A stretch of DNA of 11,944 nucleotides from contig JACQED010000432.1 in the NCBI GenBank assembly GCA_016200785.1, positions 1-11,944 of the forward strand. The letters are read 5' to 3'. This stretch comes from Chloroflexota bacterium. Lineage in GTDB: Bacteria > Chloroflexota > Anaerolineae > Anaerolineales > JACQED01. Shown piece after piece: positions 1 through 5,610 of this stretch. Made by a program: the position numbers and the translations under genes. The notes beneath the pieces are model-generated. The model was not told where the DNA came from and made no database searches. It saw only the letters and a program-made list of their open reading frames with translations. Numbering within the stretch: the first letter of the stretch is position 1; every line of letters starts with the position of its first letter.

Positions 1-225
1 CTCAGCCCGTTCCGCGCGCTGGAACTCGGCGTGTCGCGCATGCACGCCACGCTGACGATAAACGGCACATCGCTGACGCTCACCGACCTCGGCAGCACGA
101 ACGGCAGCATGGTCAACAGTGTGAAGTTGCAACCCAACGCTCCTTTTCAGCTCAACGACGGCGACGAAATTCGACTCGGCAAATTGGCCCTGCGCGTCTA
201 TTTCGAACCGGGGCAGACAGGATAA
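1..225 (+). CDS. FHA-domain protein, C-terminal part (5' end outside window)
   Basis: The frame is open from base 1 to a TAA at 223-225, so this is the last 74 codons of a longer protein. The visible part is most of a forkhead-associated (FHA) domain, a phosphothreonine-peptide binding module. It has the signature Ser-Arg-x-His (SRMH), then LTLTDLGSTNGSMVN, then a closing strand containing DGDEIRLGKLALRVYF. The Ser-Arg-x-His and Ser-Thr-Asn-Gly loops are the usual ligand-binding loops. The chain ends a few residues after the domain, so FHA is C-terminal; what precedes it cannot be seen. The next gene starts 6 bases downstream and a response regulator and a GTPase follow, so it is probably the upstream member of a signalling operon. 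The domain call is secure; the identity of the whole protein is unknown. Confidence 0.88.
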   Translation, partial: LSPFRALELGVSRMHATLTINGTSLTLTDLGSTNGSMVNSVKLQPNAPFQLNDGDEIRLGKLALRVYFEPGQTG

Positions 226-231
226 GCGACT

Positions 232-470
232 ATGGCTTTCACCGTGATCCTGCACGTCGCTAGTGAGGAACCGATTGTGGGTGAGGTCGAGCAGTTGCCC
301 ACCGCCACCGACGTGACCATCACCATCCAGAATCCTCGCCGGCGCGATGGCAAGGACATGCCCAATCTGGCCGCCAACGTCACGACGGTCATCTTCCCGA
401 TGAACCGCATGACGTTCATCGAAGTCGTGCCGAGCGAAGAAGAAGAGAAGATCTTCGGCGTTGTACGCGA

Positions 471-474
<4 letters not shown>
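232..474 (+). CDS. Conserved-looking 80-aa protein of unknown function in a signalling operon
   Basis: I do not recognise a named family. The protein has 80 residues, no signal peptide and no membrane segment. It reads as alternating short beta strands: an N-terminal VILHV strand, a basic NPRRRDGKD loop at about residues 34-42, then a TTVIFP / TFIEVVP pair, and an acidic SEEEEK tail. A compact beta-barrel or adaptor-like fold is plausible, but this is inference. It begins 6 bases after the FHA gene, and its stop overlaps the response-regulator start by 4 bases (ATGA at 471-474). That indicates translational coupling and a role in the same signalling unit. Ribosome-binding support is weak (AGGATAA about 8 bases upstream). 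The tight placement and lack of a better competing frame support it as a real gene. Confidence 0.8.
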
Positions 475-1219
<745 letters not shown>

Positions 1220-1223
<4 letters not shown>

Positions 1224-1738
1224 GCCGCAATCTCAAGATCGTCGTCACCGGCCCCTTCAGCGCCGGGAAGTCGCAATTCATCAAGGCCATCAGCGAGATC
1301 GACGTGGTGTCAACCGAGAAGAAGCTCACGCACCGCGAAAAAGGGTCGAAGCGGCAGACGACGGTAGCCATGGACTACGGCCGCGCCACCATCGGCGACG
1401 ACACTCTGCACCTGCACGGCACGCCGGGGCAGGCGCGCTTCGATTTCATGTGGGACATCCTGATGAAGGAGATGCACGGCTTTGTGGTCGTCGTGGATTC
1501 GTGCGCCGAGGATTCTTTCGGCGAAGTCCGTGAACTGATTGAGATTTTCACCGCAGAGCGAAAGGTCCCCTACCTCATCGCCGCCAACAAGCAGGACCTC
1601 GACTGCGCCGTGCCCCCCGACAAACTGCGCCGCCTGATCAAAGTCCAATCGGACGTGCTGATCATGCCGTGCACGGCCTCGCGCAAGACGTCCGTGCGGC
1701 AAGTTCTCAGCCAGGTCGCCGGCGCCGTCCCGTATTAG
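1220..1738 (+). CDS. Small Ras-like GTPase of the MglA/Srm (COG2229-like) type
   Basis: The start was taken at ATG 1220, which overlaps the regulator stop by 4 bases; the frame is open further upstream, but the product from 1220 begins exactly at the first strand of a G domain. The 172-aa product has the P-loop GPFSAGKS (residues 11-18), conserved TT at 47-48 in the switch I area, the G3 motif HGTPGQ (66-71), NKQD (123-126) for guanine recognition and CTAS (151-154) as the G5 equivalent. The GTPGQ form of G3, without the usual Asp, is typical of the bacterial Srm/CvnD-like GTPases. No membrane segment or lipidation signal is visible. Such proteins are nucleotide switches working with roadblock-type partners and sensor kinases; no roadblock gene is visible here. 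The operon position suggests it acts with the FHA protein and regulator. The effector is unknown. Confidence 0.92.
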
Positions 1739-1777
1739 TCGGCCCCTGCTTCCGCTTATATTCTTCTTATCTCCCGC

Positions 1778-1808
1778 TTGCGCGCCTCTTACGCGAACGG
1801 CCTATAGT
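1778..1808 (+). promoter_or_regulatory. Candidate promoter for the hsp20 cluster
   Basis: The 108-base gap before the first hsp20 gene has TTGCGC at 1778-1783 and TATAGT at 1803-1808, separated by 19 bases, somewhat longer than ideal. The predicted transcript would start about 30 bases before the ATG at 1847. No CIRCE-type inverted repeat is present. Read by eye only. Confidence 0.3.
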
Positions 1809-1846
1809 TGCGCCAGAAATCAGGAGAAACAGGGAGGTATCCGACC

Positions 1847-2302
1847 ATGGCAAACATTGTTCGTTGGGAACCGTTTCGAGAGGCGTTGACCCTGCGCGAC
1901 GCGATGGATCGCCTGTTCGCCGAGTCCTTCGTCCGGCCATTCGGCGGCTGGGACGGCGAGATGCTGGGCGAATTCCAGCCGCTGCCGGTGGACGTGATCG
2001 AGAACAAAGACGAGGTCATCGTCAAGGCCACCGTCCCCGGCCTCAAGGCCGAGGACATTCAGGTCAATGTGACGGCTGACGTTCTGTCGATCAAGGGCGA
2101 GACCAAAAGCGAGAGCGAGGTCAAGGACGCCAACTACGTCCGGCGCGAGCGCCGCTACGGCTCGTTCGCCCGCAGGCTGACCCTGCCGACCACGGTTGTG
2201 ACTGACAAAGCGAAGGCCGAGTTCGAAGACGGGGTGCTGACCCTCACTCTGCCCAAGGCCGACGAAGTCAAGCCGAAGACGATCCAGATCAAGAAGAAAT
2301 AG
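1847..2302 (+). CDS. Hsp20/alpha-crystallin small heat-shock protein
   Basis: An ATP-independent cytoplasmic holdase that binds unfolding proteins as large oligomers. The frame is open from 1808, but ATG 1847 is chosen because AGGGAGGT lies at 1831-1838 with good spacing and because the product then starts like the family (MANIVRWEPFREALTLRDAMDRLF). It is 151 aa, the usual length. The alpha-crystallin domain runs from about residue 45 to 140, opening with LPVDVIENKDEVIV and ending in the signature GVLTLTLPKA (129-138). The C-terminal tail has IQI (146-148), the I-x-I motif that docks neighbouring dimers. A second hsp20 gene follows after 84 bases and a FmdB-like gene after that, suggesting a stress operon. 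This copy is undisturbed, so it is a useful template for the interrupted paralogue. Confidence 0.95.
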   Translation: MANIVRWEPFREALTLRDAMDRLFAESFVRPFGGWDGEMLGEFQPLPVDVIENKDEVIVKATVPGLKAEDIQVNVTADVLSIKGETKSESEVKDANYVRRERRYGSFARRLTLPTTVVTDKAKAEFEDGVLTLTLPKADEVKPKTIQIKKK

Positions 2303-2305
2303 AGA

Positions 2306-2347
2306 ATCGCATATCGCTTATCGCTTATCGCCGATGGCCCATCGCAG
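2306..2347 (+). repeat. Array of six 7-bp units (ATCGCnn)
   Basis: Six consecutive 7-base units fill the gap between the two hsp20 genes: ATCGCAT, ATCGCTT, ATCGCTT, ATCGCCG, ATGGCCC, ATCGCAG. Positions 1-5 are nearly constant and the last two vary. The array starts 4 bases after the stop codon of the first gene. It is one of five 7-bp-period arrays in this window, each with a different core word. Confidence 0.8.
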
Positions 2348-2363
2348 GCCATGTGCGATAAGC
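2323..2363 (+). promoter_or_regulatory. Intergenic hairpin between the two hsp20 genes
   Basis: Bases 2323-2339 can pair with 2347-2363 over 17 positions with two adjacent mismatches, leaving a 7-base loop. The left arm is made of units from the 7-bp array. There is no T-run after it, and the ribosome-binding site AAGGAGG of the next gene (2375-2381) lies outside the stem. It is therefore more likely an mRNA-stability or processing element, or a by-product of repeat structure, than a terminator or a thermosensor masking the ribosome-binding site. Confidence 0.5.
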
Positions 2364-2386
2364 CATCAGCCAACAAGGAGGCCACA

Positions 2387-2941
2387 ATGACAAATTACAT
2401 CCGCATGAACCCTGTTCGCAATCTAGTACAGCCCGGCGAAAATCCGGCGCGGGTTTCCGAGCGCGGGTCGCGGCCTGCGGCAGACGCAAAACCAGCGAGG
2501 GACTTCCGCGTTGCTGTACTAGTGACATTGCCCGAGGCGATGGATCGATTCATTGACCATGCTTTTATCGGCCCGGCGATTTGGCGGCGCAACGGGCACA
2601 CCGCGCCCGAGGCTGTGACGTACCGCCTGCCGATCGACGCCTACACCACCGACGGCGAGATCGTCGTGCAGGCCGCCTTCCCCGGCGTCCCGCTGGAGAA
2701 CATCAGCATCACGGTGGAAGACGACACCCTGACGATCAGCGCCGAATTGCCGGCCCCGATTGAAAACGTGAATTACGTTATCGCCGAGCGCCCGCACGGC
2801 AAGTTCAGCCGCGCGCTGACACTCAACGTGCCGGTGGACGCCGACACGGCCGAGGCTCATTTCGAAAATGGCCTGCTGACGTTGACTCTGCCGAAGGCCG
2901 AAACCGCGCGCCCGAAGACCATCACGGTGACGGCGAAATAA
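2387..2941 (+). CDS. Hsp20/alpha-crystallin protein with a 32-residue in-frame insertion
   Basis: The start is ATG 2387, set by AAGGAGG at 2375-2381. The protein is 184 aa, about 30 longer than its upstream paralogue. The extra length is in the N-terminal arm: residues 1-13 (MTNYIRMNPVRNL) match the paralogue's start, then about 32 hydrophilic, Pro/Arg/Ala-rich residues intervene (about 14-45), and the paralogue-like sequence resumes with VTLPEAMDRFID. That block is encoded by a 92-bp inverted-repeat element plus one copy of its CTAG flank. The alpha-crystallin domain (about 78-171, ending GLLTLTLPKA at 162-171) and the C-terminal ITV (179-181) are intact, so chaperone activity is plausible. 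The N-terminal arm affects oligomer size and substrate choice in this family, so the insertion may alter those properties; this is inference. The FmdB-like gene begins 2 bases after its stop. Confidence 0.93.
   Translation: MTNYIRMNPVRNLVQPGENPARVSERGSRPAADAKPARDFRVAVLVTLPEAMDRFIDHAFIGPAIWRRNGHTAPEAVTYRLPIDAYTTDGEIVVQAAFPGVPLENISITVEDDTLTISAELPAPIENVNYVIAERPHGKFSRALTLNVPVDADTAEAHFENGLLTLTLPKAETARPKTITVTAK
2427..2518. mobile_element. 92-bp MITE-like element inserted in frame in hsp20
   Basis: The element begins TACAGC and ends GCTGTA, and is flanked on both sides by CTAG (2423-2426 and 2519-2522). Counting the flank, the perfect inverted repeat is 10 bp, and an imperfect match continues inward (GCGnAAnTCC in both arms) to about 23 bp. 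Deleting 2427-2518 and one CTAG removes 96 bases and rejoins a normal Hsp20 N-terminus, direct evidence that this is an insertion. The element has no TAA, TAG or TGA in any of its six frames. It encodes no transposase and must depend on one elsewhere. A 4-bp CTAG/YTAR-type duplication is made by some IS701- and IS5-group elements, so a relative of those is possible but unproven. Confidence 0.85.
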
Positions 2942-2943
2942 CC

Positions 2944-3174
2944 ATGCCCCTTTATGAATTTGTCTGCGACACGTGCGAAGCGCACTTTGAGAAAAATCGC
3001 CGGTTCTCCGACGCCGGCGCGCCGACCTGCCCCAACGGGCACCGGCGCGCCCGCAAGTTAGTCAGCGCGCCGGCTGTCGTCTTTCGAGGCAGTGGCTGGT
3101 ACGTGACCGACAGCCGATCGGGCAAACCGGACAAGTCATTGAAGGGCAGCAGTGCCGAAGCGGACGGTGAATGA
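2944..3174 (+). CDS. FmdB-type zinc-ribbon protein
   Basis: A 76-aa protein beginning MPLYEFVCDTC, the characteristic opening of the FmdB/CxxC regulatory-protein family. Metal ligands visible are C8 and C11, then C29 in the CPNGH segment. The family usually has a second CxxC there; H33 of CPNGH may stand in as the fourth ligand. After the ribbon comes the usual RKLVSAPAVVFRGSGWYVTDSR segment, then a polar, Ser/Lys-rich tail. The biochemical role of the family is unclear; members are described as putative regulators or small metal-binding proteins. It lies 2 bases after the second hsp20 stop and just before a terminator, so it is most likely the last gene of the heat-shock operon and co-expressed with it. 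Confidence 0.88.
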   Translation: MPLYEFVCDTCEAHFEKNRRFSDAGAPTCPNGHRRARKLVSAPAVVFRGSGWYVTDSRSGKPDKSLKGSSAEADGE

Positions 3175-3195
3175 CGTCGTTTGAAGCGCGAACGC

Positions 3196-3231
3196 AAACC
3201 GCCACGAGTAGACATCTCTCGCGGCGGTTTT
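3196..3231 (+). terminator. Strong hairpin terminator, probably bidirectional
   Basis: Bases 3196-3208 pair with 3218-3230 over 13 positions with one A/C mismatch, leaving a 9-base loop (TAGACATCT). The right arm ends in a TTTT run (3228-3231), the intrinsic-terminator pattern for the + strand hsp20/fmdB cluster. Read on the - strand, the stem ends in TTTG just past the stop of the convergent phosphorylase gene, so it probably ends both transcripts. Confidence 0.8.
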
Positions 3232-3234
3232 GAT

Positions 3235-4539
3235 TCAGACAATCGTCTTGTAAAACTGCGGCAGTGGCTTCACCCGCGCACCGCTCCATCTGTGCGCCGC
3301 CAATATCCGTTCTTTCGCTTCCGCCAGTTTCGCCGCGTCGTTTGCGTGGACGACGAACAGCGGCTCACCTTTCTTCACCCGGTCGCCGACCTTGTGAAGT
3401 ACCTCGACCCCGACCGATAGATCAATTGGCTCGCCTTTCTTCTCGCGGCCCGCGCCGAGAGACACAGAGGCCATCCCGACTTCGGCGGCATGAACTTGCG
3501 CGAGATAACCGCTGCGCGGAGCCGGAACGGTTTCAACGAGCGAGGCGCGCGGCAGAAGGTCAGCATTCTCGACGACGGCCACGTCGCCGCCCTGCGCTTT
3601 GACCAGCGCCTTGAACTTCTCCAGCCCGCGCCTTTCGGCAATCGCCGCTTCGAGCAGCGCGCGCGCGGCCTTCGGCGTGCGCGCGACTTTCGCCAGCAGG
3701 AGCATGTGCGTCGCGAGGGTGAGGCAGTGTTCGCGGAAATCCGCCGGGCCGCCGCCGTTGAGCGTTGCGATCGCTTCGCGCACTTCGAGCGCGTTGCCCA
3801 CCGCCGAGCCGAGCGGCTGATTCATATCGGCGATCAACGCGACGGTCTTGCGCTTGGCAAGTTTTCCGATGGCGACCATCGTTTCGGCCAATTGCGTTGC
3901 GTCCTTCAGGGTCTGCATAAACGCACCCAGCCCGCATTTCACATCCAACACGATGGCTTGCGACCCGGCGGCGATTTTCTTGCTCATCACCGAACTGGCG
4001 ATGAGCGGGATCGAGGGCACGGTTCCAGTCACATCGCGCAGGGCGTACAGTTTGCCGTCCGCCGGGGCGAGGTCGGCGGATTGACCGCACAGCACCACGC
4101 CCACCTCGCGCAGTTGCGCGATGAATTCCTCGGTCGTCAAACTCACGCGGAAGCCGGGGATGGCTTCGAGTTTGTCAATCGTGCCGCCGGAATAGCCCAG
4201 CCCGCGTCCCGACATTTTGCCGACCGGCACGCCGCACGCGGCGACCAGCGGCTCGACGACCAGCGTCGTCTTGTCGCCCACCCCGCCCGTCGAGTGCTTG
4301 TCTACTTCGAATGGGACGACGCCGCTCAGGTCGAGCAAGTCCCCGGAGTGCGCCATCGCCAGCGTCAGGTCGGTCGTCTCGCGGTGGCTCATGCCTTGAA
4401 AGTACACGGCCATCAGCCAGGCCGCGGCCTGATAATCAGGAATGTTTCCGGCGGTGAACTCACGGATGAAGTATTCGATTTCCTCGCGACTGAATTCGCC
4501 GCCGTCGCGCTTTTTGGTGATAAGGTCTACGATTCGCAC
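3235..4539 (-). CDS. pdp: Pyrimidine-nucleoside phosphorylase (thymidine phosphorylase family)
   Basis: This enzyme cleaves pyrimidine nucleosides with phosphate to free base and (deoxy)ribose-1-phosphate in nucleoside salvage. The protein is 434 aa, the family length. It has KHSTGGVGDKT (81-91, phosphate binding), the family signature SGRGLGYSGGTIDKLE (110-125), and substrate residues R168, S183 and K187 in YALRDV and IASSVMSKK. These equal the E. coli DeoA positions H85/R171/S186/K190 with a constant offset of 3 (H82 here). The second half contains the C-terminal alpha/beta domain typical of DeoA/Pdp. The start is a GTG at 4539, supported by GGAGG at 4545-4549 (minus strand), 5 bases upstream. 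The gene is divergent from the DinB-like gene and convergent with the hsp20 cluster. Base preference (thymidine only, or uridine too) cannot be fixed; the symbol deoA is the alternative. Confidence 0.93.
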   Translation of the reverse strand: MRIVDLITKKRDGGEFSREEIEYFIREFTAGNIPDYQAAAWLMAVYFQGMSHRETTDLTLAMAHSGDLLDLSGVVPFEVDKHSTGGVGDKTTLVVEPLVAACGVPVGKMSGRGLGYSGGTIDKLEAIPGFRVSLTTEEFIAQLREVGVVLCGQSADLAPADGKLYALRDVTGTVPSIPLIASSVMSKKIAAGSQAIVLDVKCGLGAFMQTLKDATQLAETMVAIGKLAKRKTVALIADMNQPLGSAVGNALEVREAIATLNGGGPADFREHCLTLATHMLLLAKVARTPKAARALLEAAIAERRGLEKFKALVKAQGGDVAVVENADLLPRASLVETVPAPRSGYLAQVHAAEVGMASVSLGAGREKKGEPIDLSVGVEVLHKVGDRVKKGEPLFVVHANDAAKLAEAKERILAAHRWSGARVKPLPQFYKTIV

Positions 4540-4573
4540 AAAAGCCTCCGGAATTAGGGAAAGTGGTTGGTTG

Positions 4574-4579
4574 ATTATA
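4574..4579 (-). promoter_or_regulatory. -10 element TATAAT for the phosphorylase gene
   Basis: On the - strand a perfect TATAAT lies about 34 bases upstream of the GTG start, preceding a good ribosome-binding site. No good -35 is seen at 16-18 bases. The palindrome TTGCGCAA (4591-4598) lies just upstream and could be shared with the divergent promoter. Confidence 0.5.
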
Positions 4580-4590
4580 CTCGCTTTCGC

Positions 4591-4619
4591 TTGCGCAAAT
4601 TGACCGGGCCGATTACACT
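4591..4619 (+). promoter_or_regulatory. Candidate promoter for the DinB-like gene
   Basis: TTGCGC at 4591-4596 and TACACT at 4614-4619 are separated by 17 bases, about 30 bases before the ATG at 4652. The -35 lies in the palindrome TTGCGCAA, between the two divergent genes. The match is moderate, so this is a candidate only. Confidence 0.35.
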
Positions 4620-4651
4620 CGGCTCAATTCGCAACCCAGAGGAGATGAACG

Positions 4652-5167
4652 ATGGACACCGTTACTTTGATTCGCGACAATGCGAAGCACGCTCACGGAT
4701 ATTTCGACGGGGCAATGGCCGATGTCACACAGGAGATGGCGGATTGGATTCCGCCGGGAGTGGCTCACAAGATCGGCGCCGAGTATGCCCACCTGGCGGT
4801 GGCCGAGGACACATTAATGAACGCCGTGGTCAGGGGCGGCGCGCCGATGTTCAGTTCGTCGTGGGCCGGCAAGACGGGCATTAGCGAACCGCAGATGTAT
4901 AACGAATTGGAATGGTCGAAACGGGTCAAGGTAGAGATGGCTGCGACGAGGCAATACTGCGCGGCCGTGTTCGCCGCCACCGAGGAGTACGTCGGCACGC
5001 TGAAGGACACAGACCTGGCGCGCGTAATTGACATCTCGCAGTTAGGCATGGGCCAGCAGAACGTGGCCTGGATTCTCAGCAATCTGACTGTTGGCCACGT
5101 GCATGACGTCACCGGCGAAATCTCGTGCTTGAAGGGATTGCAGGGCGTTAGGGGTTACGCCGAGTAG
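4652..5167 (+). CDS. DinB-like (DinB/YfiT superfamily) protein
   Basis: A 171-aa protein starting at ATG 4652, with AGAGGAG at 4638-4644. It reads as a four-helix bundle of the DinB/YfiT type, a family of metal-binding proteins that includes thiol-dependent S-transferases. The usual histidine triad is visible: H47 in the second helix (EYAHLAVAED), and H149 and H151 in the last helix (VGHVHDVTGEI). The N-terminal helix carries the typical substrate-pocket segment (TLIRDNAKHAHGYFDGAM). Despite the name, such proteins need not be DNA-damage inducible; many act with bacillithiol or mycothiol, but the substrate cannot be assigned here. It appears monocistronic, divergent from the phosphorylase gene and convergent with the antitoxin/PIN remnant. 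Bases 5168-5209 after it hold nothing recognisable. Confidence 0.8.
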   Translation: MDTVTLIRDNAKHAHGYFDGAMADVTQEMADWIPPGVAHKIGAEYAHLAVAEDTLMNAVVRGGAPMFSSSWAGKTGISEPQMYNELEWSKRVKVEMAATRQYCAAVFAATEEYVGTLKDTDLARVIDISQLGMGQQNVAWILSNLTVGHVHDVTGEISCLKGLQGVRGYAE

Positions 5168-5209
5168 TGGGAAGGCGAGGGCTGAATTGCTCGGAGGCTG
5201 ACAGAGTCG

Positions 5210-5317
5210 CTACTTGCCCGGAAGCCACATTACCGCTACGACCGACTCGACCTCAGCCTGAAAGTAGGCCAGCCAAGCAAAACTATCCAGAACGTAGACT
5301 GGTGCAGTTTCAGCCAT
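5210..5317 (-). pseudogene. Internally deleted PIN-domain (VapC-like) toxin remnant, 35 aa
   Basis: A short - strand frame starts at ATG 5317 and overlaps the end of the antitoxin-like gene by 8 bases (ATGGCTGA), the usual toxin-antitoxin coupling. Its first 22 residues (MAETAPVYVLDSFAWLAYFQAE) are the beginning of a PIN domain, including the first active-site Asp (D11). It then runs directly into VESVVAVMWLPGK and stops. That tail resembles the C-terminal strand of PIN toxins, so the roughly 100 middle residues with the other acidic residues appear to have been lost in frame. PIN toxins are ribonucleases needing three or four acidic residues, so this one should be inactive. The alternative is a frame-preserving truncation with a chance tail. 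Too short for standard gene callers. Confidence 0.7.
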
Positions 5318-5558
5318 GAAGCCAGGCAAGTTTGGCGTCTTCTCGCGCCTGTTCAGCCGCCCGCTCGACCAACAGCGCCTCGGTCAGTGAGACGCCGCCG
5401 GCGAGCTTGCCATAGTTATCGCGGATCGCCTTGTCCATCTTGGCCCACGACCGGCGGCGAGGCCGGGCTGCCAGCAATTGCCTGACCTGCCGATAAATTT
5501 CCAGCGGCAGGACGATAGTTTTGCCTGTCGGCGTAATCAACCGAGCCTGTCGTGCCAT
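5310..5558 (-). CDS. Antitoxin-like protein paired with the PIN remnant
   Basis: An 82-aa protein. The N-terminal segment (ARLITPTGKTIVLPLEIYRQVRQLL) looks like a strand followed by a helix, as in small DNA-binding antitoxins. The basic RPRRRS stretch at about 32-37 and an acidic, charged C-terminal helix (SLTEALLVERAAEQAREDAKLAWL, about 57-80) are what one expects of a toxin-neutralising tail. I do not assign a named family. AAAGGAG at 5568-5574 (minus strand) lies 9 bases before ATG 5558. The overlap with the PIN remnant downstream is the main reason for the antitoxin call. With the toxin gutted, it may persist as a solitary autoregulator or as protection against a related toxin; this is inference. 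Confidence 0.72.
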   Translation of the reverse strand: MARQARLITPTGKTIVLPLEIYRQVRQLLAARPRRRSWAKMDKAIRDNYGKLAGGVSLTEALLVERAAEQAREDAKLAWLHG

Positions 5559-5584
5559 TTGCGCATGCTCCTTTGCCGTCCGGG

Positions 5585-5610
5585 ATTATAGCACACGAGG
5601 ATTTTATCCT
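5585..5610 (-). promoter_or_regulatory. Promoter and possible operator of the antitoxin gene
   Basis: On the - strand, TATAAT (5590-5585) lies 26 bases before the ATG. Upstream of it is a short palindrome, AGGAT-TTT-ATCCT (5598-5610 on the + strand), in the -35 area. Antitoxins often repress their own promoter at such palindromes, so this is a candidate operator. It also touches the TTG start of the divergent 631-aa gene. Confidence 0.4.

Noticed and set aside
1739..1846. CIRCE or other heat-shock operator before the hsp20 cluster
   Set aside because: No TTAGCACTC-N9-GAGTGCTAA-like inverted repeat is present; only a moderate promoter match is seen.
2323..2386. RNA thermometer (ROSE/fourU type) controlling the second hsp20 gene
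   Set aside because: The ribosome-binding site AAGGAGG (2375-2381) lies outside the hairpin and no complementary U-rich or UUGCU-like strand masks it.
3490..4557. A 355-aa open frame on the + strand
   Set aside because: It is antisense to the pyrimidine-nucleoside phosphorylase, whose active-site residues are all present; the + frame has only Arg/His-rich shadow sequence.
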